This document shows positions 16,409-24,928 of a stretch of 64,000 nt of DNA, in pieces. The number at the start of each line of letters is the position of its first letter. Position 1 is the stretch's first letter. The DNA comes from Leuconostoc kimchii IMSNU 11154 (GTDB taxonomy: Bacteria > Bacillota > Bacilli > Lactobacillales > Lactobacillaceae), in NCBI RefSeq assembly GCF_000092505.1, contig NC_014136.1, forward strand, positions 62,001 to 126,000, given 5' to 3'. The notes beneath the pieces are model-generated. The model did not search any database. It was not told the origin of the DNA and was given only the letters and a program-made list of their open reading frames with translations. The position numbers and the translations under genes are program-made.

Positions 16409-17731
16409 TTAATCATAACTATTACCTCCATTATGTCCTCCCACTAGGCTAGCTCGATTAATGGCAGTGCCCCCCTCCTCTTTGGACATAGCTCGCATTA
16501 GAGCAGTTGTGCCAAAACGTTGCCGAATTTCATCAACGACCTGGTCAATTTTATTTGTTTTAAGAAGATGTTCAGGTTGCTCAAAGAGATTGAGCTGTAC
16601 GCCAGTATCATCAACTAAACCACCATAATCAATCCCGATATTTCTAATTACTTCGCCATGCCAGTGCTTTCTAAAAAGATTAACCATAACAGCCATTAAA
16701 GTTTTGGTATTATTGGTAGGACTAATCCGGCACTGTTTCCGAAAACCATGAGACCCTTGTTGTTCACTTTCGGCAAAAGAATAACCGATAAACAAACTAA
16801 CTAAACCTGTTTGCTTTTGATGGGCACGAATCCTTGTAGCGACTTGATCAGCCATTTCACGGACAACAACTTCAATCTCAGCTTGTTGACTATAATTACG
16901 TGGTAATACTTGTGAGTTACTATAAGACTTACTTTTTGGTTTAATGTTTTCAGCCAAATCAGAACGGTCAATACCCCAAGACAAAGCGAGTAATTGTTCA
17001 CCCATTAATCCTAGTTTCGAACGAAAGAGATATGGATCTTGATGCGCTAAATCATACATCGAATGAATACCCATCACGTTTAGCTTACGAGCAATTCGAG
17101 AACCAATACTCCAAATATCAGTGAGCTGTGTGATTGGCCACAATTTACTTGGTACATCTTCATAATGCCAAATCCCAGTTAAATTATTTGCGTGTTTGGC
17201 TTCAATATCAAGCGCCAATTTAGCTAAGACTGGTGAATCACCAATACCAACAGTTAAGTAAATACCTGTTTCCGACCGAACGTGTTGTTGTATTTTGAAA
17301 GCAACTTCTGCTGGTGTCTTACCAAATAACTGCCAAGAATGTGTCATATCAAGGATAGATTCATCAATAGAATATGGCAATAAGTGCGCATCATCAGTGT
17401 ATTGTCGATAGATATTATTAATGCGTAGATTTTCTTGAATATAAAGGTTCATTCTCGGATGAGCAATGACTAAGTCCGGACAAACAGGAATATCACGTTG
17501 TCTAGTAACATTAGTGATACCCAGTATTTTCTTGGCCATTGGTGAAGATGCCAAGACTAAACCACCATTGGTATTTTCTTGTTCCGACATCACAACAAGT
17601 AGTGCTTTTAATGGATTGTAGTTACGTTCCACACACTCAACACTGGCATAAAAGCTTTTAGAATCAATCATAAATATCACACGTCGTTCTTCATGTGTAT
17701 AGTCATATTCAGTTTTCTGCAGGTCTACCAT
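16409..17731 (-). CDS. umuC: Y-family DNA polymerase (UmuC/UvrX-type)
   Basis: Translesion polymerase of 440 residues. Catalytic acids are visible in MIDSKSFYASVE (Asp23) and YSIDESILDMT (Asp123, Glu124). A helix-hairpin-helix region (WSIGSRIARKLNVMGIHSMYDL) follows, then the little-finger domain. It is full length for the plasmid-borne UmuC/ImpB group. It heads a four-gene cassette controlled by an SOS box and would allow mutagenic repair after DNA damage, including during transfer. Confidence 0.92.
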   Translation of the reverse strand: MVDLQKTEYDYTHEERRVIFMIDSKSFYASVECVERNYNPLKALLVVMSEQENTNGGLVLASSPMAKKILGITNVTRQRDIPVCPDLVIAHPRMNLYIQENLRINNIYRQYTDDAHLLPYSIDESILDMTHSWQLFGKTPAEVAFKIQQHVRSETGIYLTVGIGDSPVLAKLALDIEAKHANNLTGIWHYEDVPSKLWPITQLTDIWSIGSRIARKLNVMGIHSMYDLAHQDPYLFRSKLGLMGEQLLALSWGIDRSDLAENIKPKSKSYSNSQVLPRNYSQQAEIEVVVREMADQVATRIRAHQKQTGLVSLFIGYSFAESEQQGSHGFRKQCRISPTNNTKTLMAVMVNLFRKHWHGEVIRNIGIDYGGLVDDTGVQLNLFEQPEHLLKTNKIDQVVDEIRQRFGTTALMRAMSKEEGGTAINRASLVGGHNGGNSYD

Positions 17732-17762
17732 ATATTATCTCCAAAACAAGTGTGTATAATTC

Positions 17763-17791
17763 ATTATACGAACAAATGTTCTGTTTGGCAA
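17763..17791 (-). promoter_or_regulatory. SOS-controlled promoter of umuC
   Basis: On the minus strand TTGCCA (17786-17791) and TATAAT (17763-17768) are 17 bases apart. The spacer holds CGAACAAATGTTCT on the plus strand (17769-17782), which matches the Gram-positive LexA box CGAACRNRYGTTYC at 13 of 14 positions. Binding there would occlude the promoter. Confidence 0.88.
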
Positions 17792-17852
17792 GAGAAAATT
17801 ATGAAATGAGTTTGTTATGATTTTTTGACTACGCTTAGTAAATTGAGCGCAA

Positions 17853-17894
17853 ATAAAAATACCTTAAACAATGGTTGTTGAAAGGTATTTTTAT
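17853..17894. terminator. Bidirectional hairpin terminator
   Basis: Arms ATAAAAATACCTT (17853-17865) and AAGGTATTTTTAT (17882-17894) with A and T tracts outside. It insulates the umuC promoter from the HAD gene. Confidence 0.6.
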
Positions 17895-18115
17895 AGTGTT
17901 TGATCAAAATCGAAACACATAACAATATTATGGTGTACAGACTTGAAAATCGATTTGTAATATTTAATTATTTCGATATCGGTACTGGTTTTCATAAATT
18001 AAAAGACCAGATACAACTACCGCAATTACTGCCCCACAAGGTAAAGCCAGTAAAATATGGTCTGAAATTGTATTTTGCTATGAGCACAACTTCACAGTTT
18101 ACAAGGAAAAATTTC

Positions 18116-18628
18116 ATGATAAATCAACAATACACAACTGTTTTTATCGACCGTGATGGTACTATTGGTGGTAATGGACACTTTCAATCTTTAGAAGACT
18201 TTAAATTATATCCCTATACTTTGGAAGCTATTGATAAATTAAAAAGAAATAATATTAAAGTATTCGGTCTTTCAAATCAAACACATATTGAAGACGGTAA
18301 AATGAATTATTATGACTTCTTCAATTCTCTTATTTCAGTCGGTTTTGACGATGCCTTTATCTGTCCTCATTCAGAAAAAACGAATTGTAATTGCAGAAAA
18401 CCAAAAAAAGGTTTAATCGATCAAGCCCATGCAAAATATTATTTTGAAAATAGTCAGTCCATTATCATTGGTGATAGATACTCATCTGATATAACGCTCG
18501 CCCTTGATTGTGACATGCTTGGTGTTCACGTTGGTACAGGAAAACAAGAAACCAATAAGCGGAGTAATTGCGATAAGGTTATCTATGTTAAAACGCTTAA
18601 AGATGCGGTAGATTACATTGTCAAATAG
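18116..18628 (+). CDS. HAD-superfamily phosphatase (HisB/GmhB-like)
   Basis: A 170-residue hydrolase with the HAD motif I VFIDRDGTIGG near residue 8, motif II GLSNQ, a zinc-type loop CPHSEKTNCNCRKPKKG and motif IV IGDRYSSDI. This layout is that of histidinol-phosphate or heptose-bisphosphate phosphatases. The ATG at 18116 has an AAGGA site nine bases upstream. The frame stays open for 72 codons upstream, but that part has no domain and starts without a ribosome site, so it is left out. Confidence 0.75.
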   Translation: MINQQYTTVFIDRDGTIGGNGHFQSLEDFKLYPYTLEAIDKLKRNNIKVFGLSNQTHIEDGKMNYYDFFNSLISVGFDDAFICPHSEKTNCNCRKPKKGLIDQAHAKYYFENSQSIIIGDRYSSDITLALDCDMLGVHVGTGKQETNKRSNCDKVIYVKTLKDAVDYIVK

Positions 18629-18644
18629 CCAATATGTTAAGTGA

Positions 18645-18694
18645 GGATTAAAAAAGCACAACGCTAAACATACAGCGTTGTGCTTTTTTAATCC
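18645..18694. terminator. Strong bidirectional terminator
   Basis: A perfect 21-bp stem (18645-18665 with 18674-18694) and an 8-base loop, with T runs on both strands, between convergent genes. Confidence 0.92.
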
Positions 18695-18711
18695 TGATCT
18701 TAGCTAACCAT

Positions 18712-19563
18712 TTAAACCGATACTGATTTATTTTCTACTAAATAACCATATCCACCCACAAATACACCATCAATAATCCCATCATGAGTTGTCAAATTAA
18801 CAACAATTTTTGATGGGCTATTAAGATTGTATCCCTGCTCAAAAATATATTGTGACTTCTTTGCTACATATTTAAATAGATAGCAGGCCAAGGCACAGTT
18901 AGATGTACCTGTTGCCGACTCTTCATCAATATCATAAAGAGGTGCAAAATTTCTACAAATCGCAGTAATTCCACTCTCGCTCTCTTCAAGTGAAAATGCA
19001 TGAACACCAACCACATTTTGTTCTTTACTCAAGGCAGCCATAACTTTGAAATCAGGCTTTAATTCTTGAAGTGCTTTTCTTGAACTTACTGGTAAAAGAA
19101 TATCCCGCAATCCTGTTGATACAATCTGAATTGGTAGTTTTGAGTCGATTGCATTTGTATCTAAACATGCATTAAATAAATCTGATGTAAGCGTATTGGA
19201 ATATGTAGGAACCTTTTGTTCCATAAACACCATGCCATCAGTGTCAACTTTCATAGATAAAATACCCGACTTTGTTTCTATTGTATAATCACTTTTAGAT
19301 AATTTATTTGTCAAGTTCAGAAAGGCGAATGTTGCAATTGTGGCATGTCCACAAAGTGGCACTTCTTCCGTAGGTGTGAAATACTCTAAACGAAAGTCTG
19401 CTAATTTTGATTCGGTTATAAAAGCCGTCTCAGCATATCCCAGTTCTTTGGCAATTGCCATTTTTTGAGCAGAAGTTAAATCGGGTCTATCAAAAACAAG
19501 CCCAGCTTTATTACCGCCAGCATTGTCCTTACTAAAAGCACTTACAACATATACGTCAACCAT
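18712..19563 (-). CDS. PhzF-family isomerase/epimerase-like protein
   Basis: A 283-residue member of the PhzF fold. The N-terminal VDVYVVSAFSKDNAGGNKAG and the catalytic glutamate in LGYAETAFI (Glu45) are present, followed by PLCGHATIATFAF. Outside phenazine producers these proteins are of unknown substrate, so no phenazine role is implied. A GGAGG site precedes the ATG. It is monocistronic, with a terminator on its 3' side. Confidence 0.85.
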   Translation of the reverse strand: MVDVYVVSAFSKDNAGGNKAGLVFDRPDLTSAQKMAIAKELGYAETAFITESKLADFRLEYFTPTEEVPLCGHATIATFAFLNLTNKLSKSDYTIETKSGILSMKVDTDGMVFMEQKVPTYSNTLTSDLFNACLDTNAIDSKLPIQIVSTGLRDILLPVSSRKALQELKPDFKVMAALSKEQNVVGVHAFSLEESESGITAICRNFAPLYDIDEESATGTSNCALACYLFKYVAKKSQYIFEQGYNLNSPSKIVVNLTTHDGIIDGVFVGGYGYLVENKSVSV

Positions 19564-19673
19564 TATTATTTGCCTCCATTCAACATGACTTCGATTGTCA
19601 CTTTGTTCTGATTAGTATACCGATTTATTGGAACAAATACAATCACTATTGTTTAATTTATCAGAGTATTTTG

Positions 19674-19789
19674 TTAACTACCAGCTTCACGTAATTGTCT
19701 TTTAGCTTGATTCAATTGTTCTTCAATTTTATTTAAACCACTTTTGGTATTGCGATCAGTTCCCTTAATCAGCAAGTCTAAATCACGTT
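19674..19789 (-). pseudogene. C-terminal remnant of an unrecognised coiled-coil protein
   Basis: An open stretch of about 38 codons with no start, ending in KIEEQLNQAKRQLREAG before a stop at 19674. A stop codon lies immediately upstream. The composition (helical, K/Q/E rich) looks like a protein tail. It lies beside the decayed SAP gene and may come from the same plasmid fragment. Confidence 0.4.
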
Positions 19790-19884
19790 AATTACAAGCA
19801 AAACAGATTTGAATTGACAGCCTTGTTTATCCACTTTCCAACGTTTTATCTTTTAACCATATTTTGTTGGCATAGTTATTTTTC

Positions 19885-20212
19885 CTTTTCATAATCTCTC
19901 ATCTGAATAGCCATACCGTTGATTTCTTAAACCGACATTAGTTTAATCCATAATGTGTTTTAAAAATGATCTTGCTTCATTATTTAAACTAAAATTTGAC
20001 GCTAAGATGCTTGTATTCTGGGCTTTTAGGGCAGACTTACGACGTATTTTCTGGTTGCTTTGATTGATATGCCAGTAAGTAATTTAACAATATAAGCTGT
20101 TAACTCATCCTTTGTGACAATGATTGATAGATTATTTTTTTACAAATATGTTGTGCAAATCCGTTTTGTACCAATAAGTCCTATATCATTGATATTATGA
20201 TTTTTTTCAACA
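19885..20212 (-). pseudogene. Decayed copy of the SAP-domain gene
   Basis: Nucleotide alignment by eye matches 16030-16385 of the intact SAP gene. Shared blocks include AATATAAGCTGTTAACTC, CCGTTTTGTACCAATA and ATAGCCAT, with scattered indels and substitutions that break the frame. A second plasmid of the same family, or a duplication, must once have contributed DNA here. Confidence 0.75.
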
Positions 20213-20444
20213 CAATACTAGACATTTCTCTCTGTACCTGTGCTTGATTGATGGATGATAATCATATAAAATTAAGTTATTAAAAATGACTGTAAATTTT
20301 TATCTTCATTAATAACGTTGTCGCCTATAAAAATTGAATGTGCCTTGATAAAACCTCACTTTTATTTTAATACTATACGGAACACGTTAATATGAATTAT
20401 TATTATTGACTAATACTACATCCTAGACGCAAAGGACATTTGTT

Positions 20445-20963
20445 ATGAACAAAACAGATAATAAACAAACCTCTCATATATCAATTAGAAATGCAAATAT
20501 AGCTGATTTAACAGCGATTCTGAATATTGAAAAGTTAGGCTTTACAGCTGAAGAAGCCGGTACAAAACTTCAATACATAGAACGTCTCAAAAAGTTAAAA
20601 GAAACATTTTTAGTCGGTGTTGTTAATAATCAAGTAGTTGGTTTTATCGTTGGGCCTGTCGTTCAGGAAGATAGAATAGCTGATTGGATGTACGAAGAAA
20701 TACGTGAACAAGATATAGTCGGTGGAAACCAAATGGTGTTAACAATTGCGGTAGACCCTACTTTTCAAGGATTTCATATTGGAAGTCAATTATTAGACGC
20801 ATTTTATAATAAAGCCAAGACACAGAATAGCAAAACAATTGCACTGACATGTCTAGAGAAGAATATAGCCTTTTACGAAAAAAATGGCTATAAAAACATG
20901 GGACAATCCTTATCAAATCATGCTGGTGAAATTTGGTATGACTTGATAAAAAAGGTAAGATAG
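20445..20963 (+). CDS. GNAT-family N-acetyltransferase
   Basis: A 172-residue GNAT enzyme. The acetyl-CoA loop is seen in FQGFHIGSQLLDAFYNKA, with TIAVDP just before it and FYEKNGYKNMG near the C-terminus. An AAAGGA site precedes the ATG. The length and layout resemble arylalkylamine-type acetyltransferases, but the substrate cannot be told. It is followed directly by a long terminator. Confidence 0.85.
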   Translation: MNKTDNKQTSHISIRNANIADLTAILNIEKLGFTAEEAGTKLQYIERLKKLKETFLVGVVNNQVVGFIVGPVVQEDRIADWMYEEIREQDIVGGNQMVLTIAVDPTFQGFHIGSQLLDAFYNKAKTQNSKTIALTCLEKNIAFYEKNGYKNMGQSLSNHAGEIWYDLIKKVR

Positions 20964-20971
20964 TAGTCGCA

Positions 20972-21029
20972 GATTAGAAAAATAAACCGTACACTTTTTA
21001 TACGAAGTGTACGGTTTATTTTTCTAATC
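20972..21029. terminator. Strong bidirectional terminator
   Basis: A perfect 25-bp stem (20972-20996 with 21005-21029), 8-base loop, with A and T tracts in the arms, between convergent genes. Confidence 0.92.
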
Positions 21030-21053
21030 ACGCAGGAGCTAAATAGTTAGCCA

Positions 21054-21521
21054 TTAAAGTTTACGAACATCAACTAGTTTAAAAGTTTGACAGACAACCA
21101 TGAGTTCATCGGTGAATTCTTTTCTCCATGAAGCCAGCTCTGAGGAAAAGAATTCTTTATGAACTGCATACCAGTATGACAATGACAGGTCTCCTTCACC
21201 CTCATTTCGAGCAAACTGTTCACTAACTTCCTTGATTGGCATAATTTCGATTTTTGTATATTGAATGACGGCAACAGGCTGATTAGACCCATCTAAAATG
21301 ATATCGTACTGATTAACTTCTGGCATCCTTTCATCTTCATATTCATAACTAATTAGCGAAGAACTAGTTGCAGTTTTACGGCCTGTCACAACCAGTTTTG
21401 ATAAATTATTGGCCATTTCAGATGTGCCATCACCGAAAGACCAAGCATCAAATTCAGTATTATTATTAATGTTATTTTGTTTACAAAAATTGTTCCAGTA
21501 GCTTATTATTGTATTTGTCAT
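21054..21521 (-). CDS. ASCH-domain protein
   Basis: A 155-residue protein of the ASCH/PUA-like fold: AWSFGDGTSEMANNLSKLV near residue 25, TGRKTATSSS, and LDGSNQPVAVIQYTKIE, all typical. These domains are thought to bind RNA or modified nucleosides, and some members hydrolyse modified cytidines. It sits 10 bases after the ABC-F gene and is likely co-transcribed with it. Confidence 0.85.
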   Translation of the reverse strand: MTNTIISYWNNFCKQNNINNNTEFDAWSFGDGTSEMANNLSKLVVTGRKTATSSSLISYEYEDERMPEVNQYDIILDGSNQPVAVIQYTKIEIMPIKEVSEQFARNEGEGDLSLSYWYAVHKEFFSSELASWRKEFTDELMVVCQTFKLVDVRKL

Positions 21522-21531
21522 TTTTTGTCCT

Positions 21532-23106
21532 TTATAATTTGATTAGTGGTTTGTTTTCTAAAGCGTAATGAGTATCAAAATGATTATTAACAAAATACCG
21601 ATCGTGAGAAACAGCAATAACTGTTCCCTGATAATCATCTAAAGTATCTTCCAACATTTCAATGGAACCAATGTCCAGGTCATTGGTTGGTTTGTCTAAG
21701 ACGAGCACATTTGGATTTTGGCCAATAATTTGTGCCCAACGCAGTCTTTTACGCTCACCTCCTGATAAATTACAAACTTTTTTAAAAACATCAGTATTGA
21801 AGAATAAAAATTTTGACAATTGATATCTAGCATCTGCCTCACTCATTGGAACCTGGTTAATATATGACTCAATAATGGTCTTTTGCGTTTCTAACTCAGA
21901 TTCAAACTGCGAAAAATATCCTATCGATAAATTAGGTCCAGTATATATGGAACCACTTGTTACCTCCTCAAGCCCAAGTAAAAGTTTTAGTAGTGTACTT
22001 TTACCGACACCATTATCACCTAAAATAGCAACACGATTGCCTCTTTTTACTGTGAAAGTAATATTTTTCAAAAGATCTTGTTGTTTCTCTACCTGAAACA
22101 CAATATCTTTGGCTTCAAAAATTATTTTACTAGACTTTTCAACTTTTGTTAAATTCATGACCATATTTTTTTCTACCATACGTGGTCGCTGAAAAACCTC
22201 AATTTTATCTAATGCTTTTTGCATACTTCTGGCTCTAGAAGCAAATTTTTCATTATGATAAGTGTGTGCCCATTCCTGTAATTGACGGATACTTTGCTTC
22301 ATTTTCTTCACTCGGTCCTGCTGATTGCGATATTTTTGCAATGCTAATGCAATTCTTTTTTGTTTTTCCTGGAAATAGAAAGAGTAGTTTCCATTGTATA
22401 TAGATGATAATCCATCTTCAATTTCTATAACTTTCGTGGCAATTTGGTCGATAAAATGGCGATCGTGCGATGCTATGATAACTGCCCCTCTATAATGTTT
22501 AATGTGATCAATTAGCCAATCCGTTGTTAAGTCTAAATGGTTTGTTGGTTCATCTAGAACTAGTAGATTGGTGACTTGAACAAGTGACAATGCGAGTTTA
22601 ACCTTTGCCTTTTGTCCACCACTTAAGTTTTGCCATTCTTTTGACAATAAGTTATCTATACTCAATCCGTTAGCTACGCTCTCTATTTTTGCCTCCATTT
22701 CATAGCCACCAAACAATTGGAAATCATCTAGTAATTTTCCATATCGGTCATAGTCCTTTTCAGATAGTATTTCTCCCGATGCCATTTTATTTTCAAGATG
22801 GATCATTGCTTTTTTCACTGAGATTAATGATTGAAAGCCCGATTTTAATATATCAAGTACTGTTTGATGTTCAATGACTTTTAAACGTTGACTAATGTAG
22901 GCAATTTTTGTTTCCTTTTGAAACGCAATTGTACCACTTTGTGGCTGGCTTTCTTGTGTAATTATTTTTAAAAGGGTTGATTTACCACTACCGTTACGGC
23001 CAACAATGGCCACCTTTTCCTGCTCGTCAATTGCAAAGGTAACGTCGCATAAAATATCGTTTCCAGCGAAACTTTGTGTAATTTTATTTAAATCTAATAT
23101 ATTCAT
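21532..23106 (-). CDS. ABC-F family ATPase, probable ribosome-protection/antibiotic-resistance type
   Basis: Soluble protein of 524 residues with two ATP-binding domains and no membrane segments. Domain 1 has GRNGSGKS (residues 37-44), LSGGQKAK and LDEPTNHLD. A basic linker (KKMKQSIRQLQEW and RARSMQKALDKI) follows, then domain 2 with GDNGVGKS, LSGGERKR and LDKPTNDLD. The catalytic glutamate of the second Walker B is replaced by Lys472, which is unusual. The ATG at 23106 has an AAAGGA site. Upstream are a leader ORF and a terminator, the arrangement of inducible ABC-F resistance genes. A housekeeping translation factor is less likely for that reason. Confidence 0.85.
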   Translation of the reverse strand: MNILDLNKITQSFAGNDILCDVTFAIDEQEKVAIVGRNGSGKSTLLKIITQESQPQSGTIAFQKETKIAYISQRLKVIEHQTVLDILKSGFQSLISVKKAMIHLENKMASGEILSEKDYDRYGKLLDDFQLFGGYEMEAKIESVANGLSIDNLLSKEWQNLSGGQKAKVKLALSLVQVTNLLVLDEPTNHLDLTTDWLIDHIKHYRGAVIIASHDRHFIDQIATKVIEIEDGLSSIYNGNYSFYFQEKQKRIALALQKYRNQQDRVKKMKQSIRQLQEWAHTYHNEKFASRARSMQKALDKIEVFQRPRMVEKNMVMNLTKVEKSSKIIFEAKDIVFQVEKQQDLLKNITFTVKRGNRVAILGDNGVGKSTLLKLLLGLEEVTSGSIYTGPNLSIGYFSQFESELETQKTIIESYINQVPMSEADARYQLSKFLFFNTDVFKKVCNLSGGERKRLRWAQIIGQNPNVLVLDKPTNDLDIGSIEMLEDTLDDYQGTVIAVSHDRYFVNNHFDTHYALENKPLIKL

Positions 23107-23122
23107 GATTTTCCTTTGACCA

Positions 23123-23150
23123 CAAAAAAAACTACCCCAAAATGAGGTAG
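23123..23150 (-). terminator. Attenuator terminator in the ABC-F leader
   Basis: Read on the minus strand: an 8-bp stem (23143-23150 with 23132-23139), 3-base loop and eight T residues, only 16 bases ahead of the ABC-F start. A terminator in this place must be bypassed for expression, as in antibiotic-induced transcription attenuation. Confidence 0.82.
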
Positions 23151-23182
23151 CCATTAATGAATGGTTCTCTTAATTTAGGTTG

Positions 23183-23290
23183 TTAAACACGTTCAATTTT
23201 GTAAAAATGGACAGACTCCACCCCTTGATTTAATAATACGTACAAAATTGAATGTACGCGACTAATCCATTTTGATTGAACTTGTGTCAT
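23183..23290 (-). CDS. 35-residue leader peptide of the ABC-F gene
   Basis: Short ORF with a good AGAAAGG site, beginning MTQVQSKWISRV and ending FYKIERV. The message around its codons 12-18 (CATTCAATTTTGTA) can pair with the end of the ORF (TACAAAATTGAACG), and the latter lies ahead of the attenuator. A ribosome stalled by a drug could change that pairing and release the terminator. The mechanism is inferred from the layout. Confidence 0.7.
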   Translation of the reverse strand: MTQVQSKWISRVHSILYVLLNQGVESVHFYKIERV

Positions 23291-23332
23291 GAATATACCT
23301 TTCTCTTATTAAATATTGTTATTTTAACACAT

Positions 23333-23349
23333 TAGAAATAATATTTCTA
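23333..23349. promoter_or_regulatory. Palindrome at the ABC-F promoter
   Basis: TAGAAATA and TATTTCTA around one central A, about 20 bases upstream of a TTAAAAT -10-like sequence read leftward. Possible operator; nothing else supports it. Confidence 0.35.
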
Positions 23350-23660
23350 GATAAATGCTAGTAAAGAATTTACAACCAGAACTATGGTGATGTAGTAAAA
23401 ATAATTTATCTCGTTTATTATAAAAAATGTTGTATTAAATCGATTTCAATAATATTAATCACCTTTTTTATTCTAACATGCACTGTTAAATTGATACATG
23501 GTGTTGTGCACATTACTTGGCAAACTGTACAAACTCTTAATTTATTCAATTTTATGCTTAAAACTCATTTTAATTTTTGTGAGATCACACGTTTCAATAA
23601 TTTTTAGCAAAATAAAAATCAATCATAGAATATGATTAATCCTTGAAATTTAATAATTAA
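23350..23660. other. AT-rich intergenic region
   Basis: About 310 bases between the ABC-F promoter region and the MFS gene end. No gene, tRNA or clear terminator was found. Weak dyads such as ATCAT/ATGAT near 23622-23637 may serve the MFS gene. Confidence 0.4.
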
Positions 23661-24842
23661 TCAGATATTTTTAAAACTGCTTTTATTGACGAAAATTAGG
23701 ATAGATAAGCCAACTGCCAATGTCAAAGTATATATTGGAAAAACTAAAATGTTTCCAGTATGAATGACACTCATGATAAAAGTCAAAATGCCAATCATGC
23801 AGTAATACATAAGACCAAAAATGCCACTAGCAATCCCGATAACTTCTTCATAAGCATATAACGAAGTTTTTAGAATAACAGGTAGTGCAATATTGATGCC
23901 TAAGAATATGCCAAAGATTGCAATGTAAATCATAAAAATATTGGCACTAGCAAAAGCCCAGATTGAAAAAATTGAGCAGGCAACGGCTATGCAGATTCCT
24001 AATAGAATAACATTGAAACTACTAGTTTTAACGGCCAATTTATTAACAACATAAGCACCTATAATCGTTCCTAAAGCAATTAAAATACCTGTGTTGCCGT
24101 ATGCACTGGTACTAAGTTTTAAATTATTAATAAAAATAAATGGTGCTTCAGAGTAAAAGTTAAATAATATCGCATTGAAAACTGCAATGGCAAAAGCATT
24201 CAACAGAACGAATTTGTCCTTTAGCAACTTGAACGCAACAGTCACTAATTCTTTTACCGAATAATCAAATTTTACCAAGTTAGTTTCAGGAAGCTTCACA
24301 AAAGTGAGTATCAATAATACTGTGGCCAATACTATTAGAAATAAGAATACACTCATATAATGAAAATGAGTGACTAGTTGCGCACCAATAATCGGCCCAA
24401 TCGCTGGTGCAATTGAGATAACTGCGCCGACAGTCGCAAAAACTTTGGTAGCTTTTGAGCCTGAGTAACTTTCACGCATGATTGCTTGTGTGATAACAGA
24501 TCCAACACTAGCGCCAAAAGCTTGAATAAAACGACTCATCATAATTAAGCAAAAGCTATTAGAATAAAGTAAGGAAATATTGCCTAATAGATATATCAAA
24601 ATTCCTATTAGCATGATTGGCTTTCTGCCATACTTATCAGATAATATACCCCAAATCAATACGCCTAGAGCGAATCCAATAAAATAAATACTTACAGTCA
24701 GCTGAATATTAGAATCAGTAACTTTTAATGCTTTGCTTAGTGCTGGCAATATTGGTGTAAATATTGACTCGCTTATTTGCGGAAAACCAATTAATAAGCA
24801 AAGTAATCCTACTGATAATTTAGATTTTTTTCGGGTGTCCAT
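23661..24842 (-). CDS. Bcr/CflA-type MFS drug exporter
   Basis: A 393-residue protein with twelve hydrophobic segments. The loop 2-3 motif GILSDKYGRKPIMLIG and the Bcr/CflA features (ILPALSKALKVTDSNIQLTV near residue 30, and QAFGASVGSVITQAIMRE) are present. Such proteins export drugs such as bicyclomycin or chloramphenicol by proton antiport; the substrate here is unknown. A leader ORF precedes it, which suggests induction by a translation inhibitor. Confidence 0.85.
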   Translation of the reverse strand: MDTRKKSKLSVGLLCLLIGFPQISESIFTPILPALSKALKVTDSNIQLTVSIYFIGFALGVLIWGILSDKYGRKPIMLIGILIYLLGNISLLYSNSFCLIMMSRFIQAFGASVGSVITQAIMRESYSGSKATKVFATVGAVISIAPAIGPIIGAQLVTHFHYMSVFLFLIVLATVLLILTFVKLPETNLVKFDYSVKELVTVAFKLLKDKFVLLNAFAIAVFNAILFNFYSEAPFIFINNLKLSTSAYGNTGILIALGTIIGAYVVNKLAVKTSSFNVILLGICIAVACSIFSIWAFASANIFMIYIAIFGIFLGINIALPVILKTSLYAYEEVIGIASGIFGLMYYCMIGILTFIMSVIHTGNILVFPIYTLTLAVGLSILIFVNKSSFKNI

Positions 24843-24883
24843 TTTTTAACCTCATAGTTTATTTAATCTTCAAATGAACACCC

Positions 24884-24928
24884 TTATTTGACTACAGCCT
24901 CTAATGCAATAAAAATAACGTAAGGCAT
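24884..24928 (-). CDS. 14-residue leader peptide of the MFS gene
   Basis: ORF MPYVIFIALEAVVK with a GGAGGA site ten bases upstream, ending 41 bases before the MFS start, behind a TACAAT -10-like sequence. Leader ORFs of this kind regulate several drug-resistance genes by ribosome stalling. No strong terminator was seen, so translational attenuation is the likelier form. Confidence 0.5.
   Translation of the reverse strand: MPYVIFIALEAVVK

Noticed and set aside
7421..17791. Integrative conjugative element
   Set aside because: No integrase, attachment repeats, coupling protein or type IV secretion genes could be found; the region fits a mobilisable RepA_N plasmid backbone.
17900..18115. N-terminal extension of the HAD phosphatase frame
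   Set aside because: It is open and in frame but has no ribosome site or domain, and the ATG at 18116 has both the correct family start and an AAGGA site.
18712..19563. Phenazine biosynthesis role for the PhzF-like protein
   Set aside because: No other phenazine genes are present; PhzF-fold proteins are widespread with unknown substrates.
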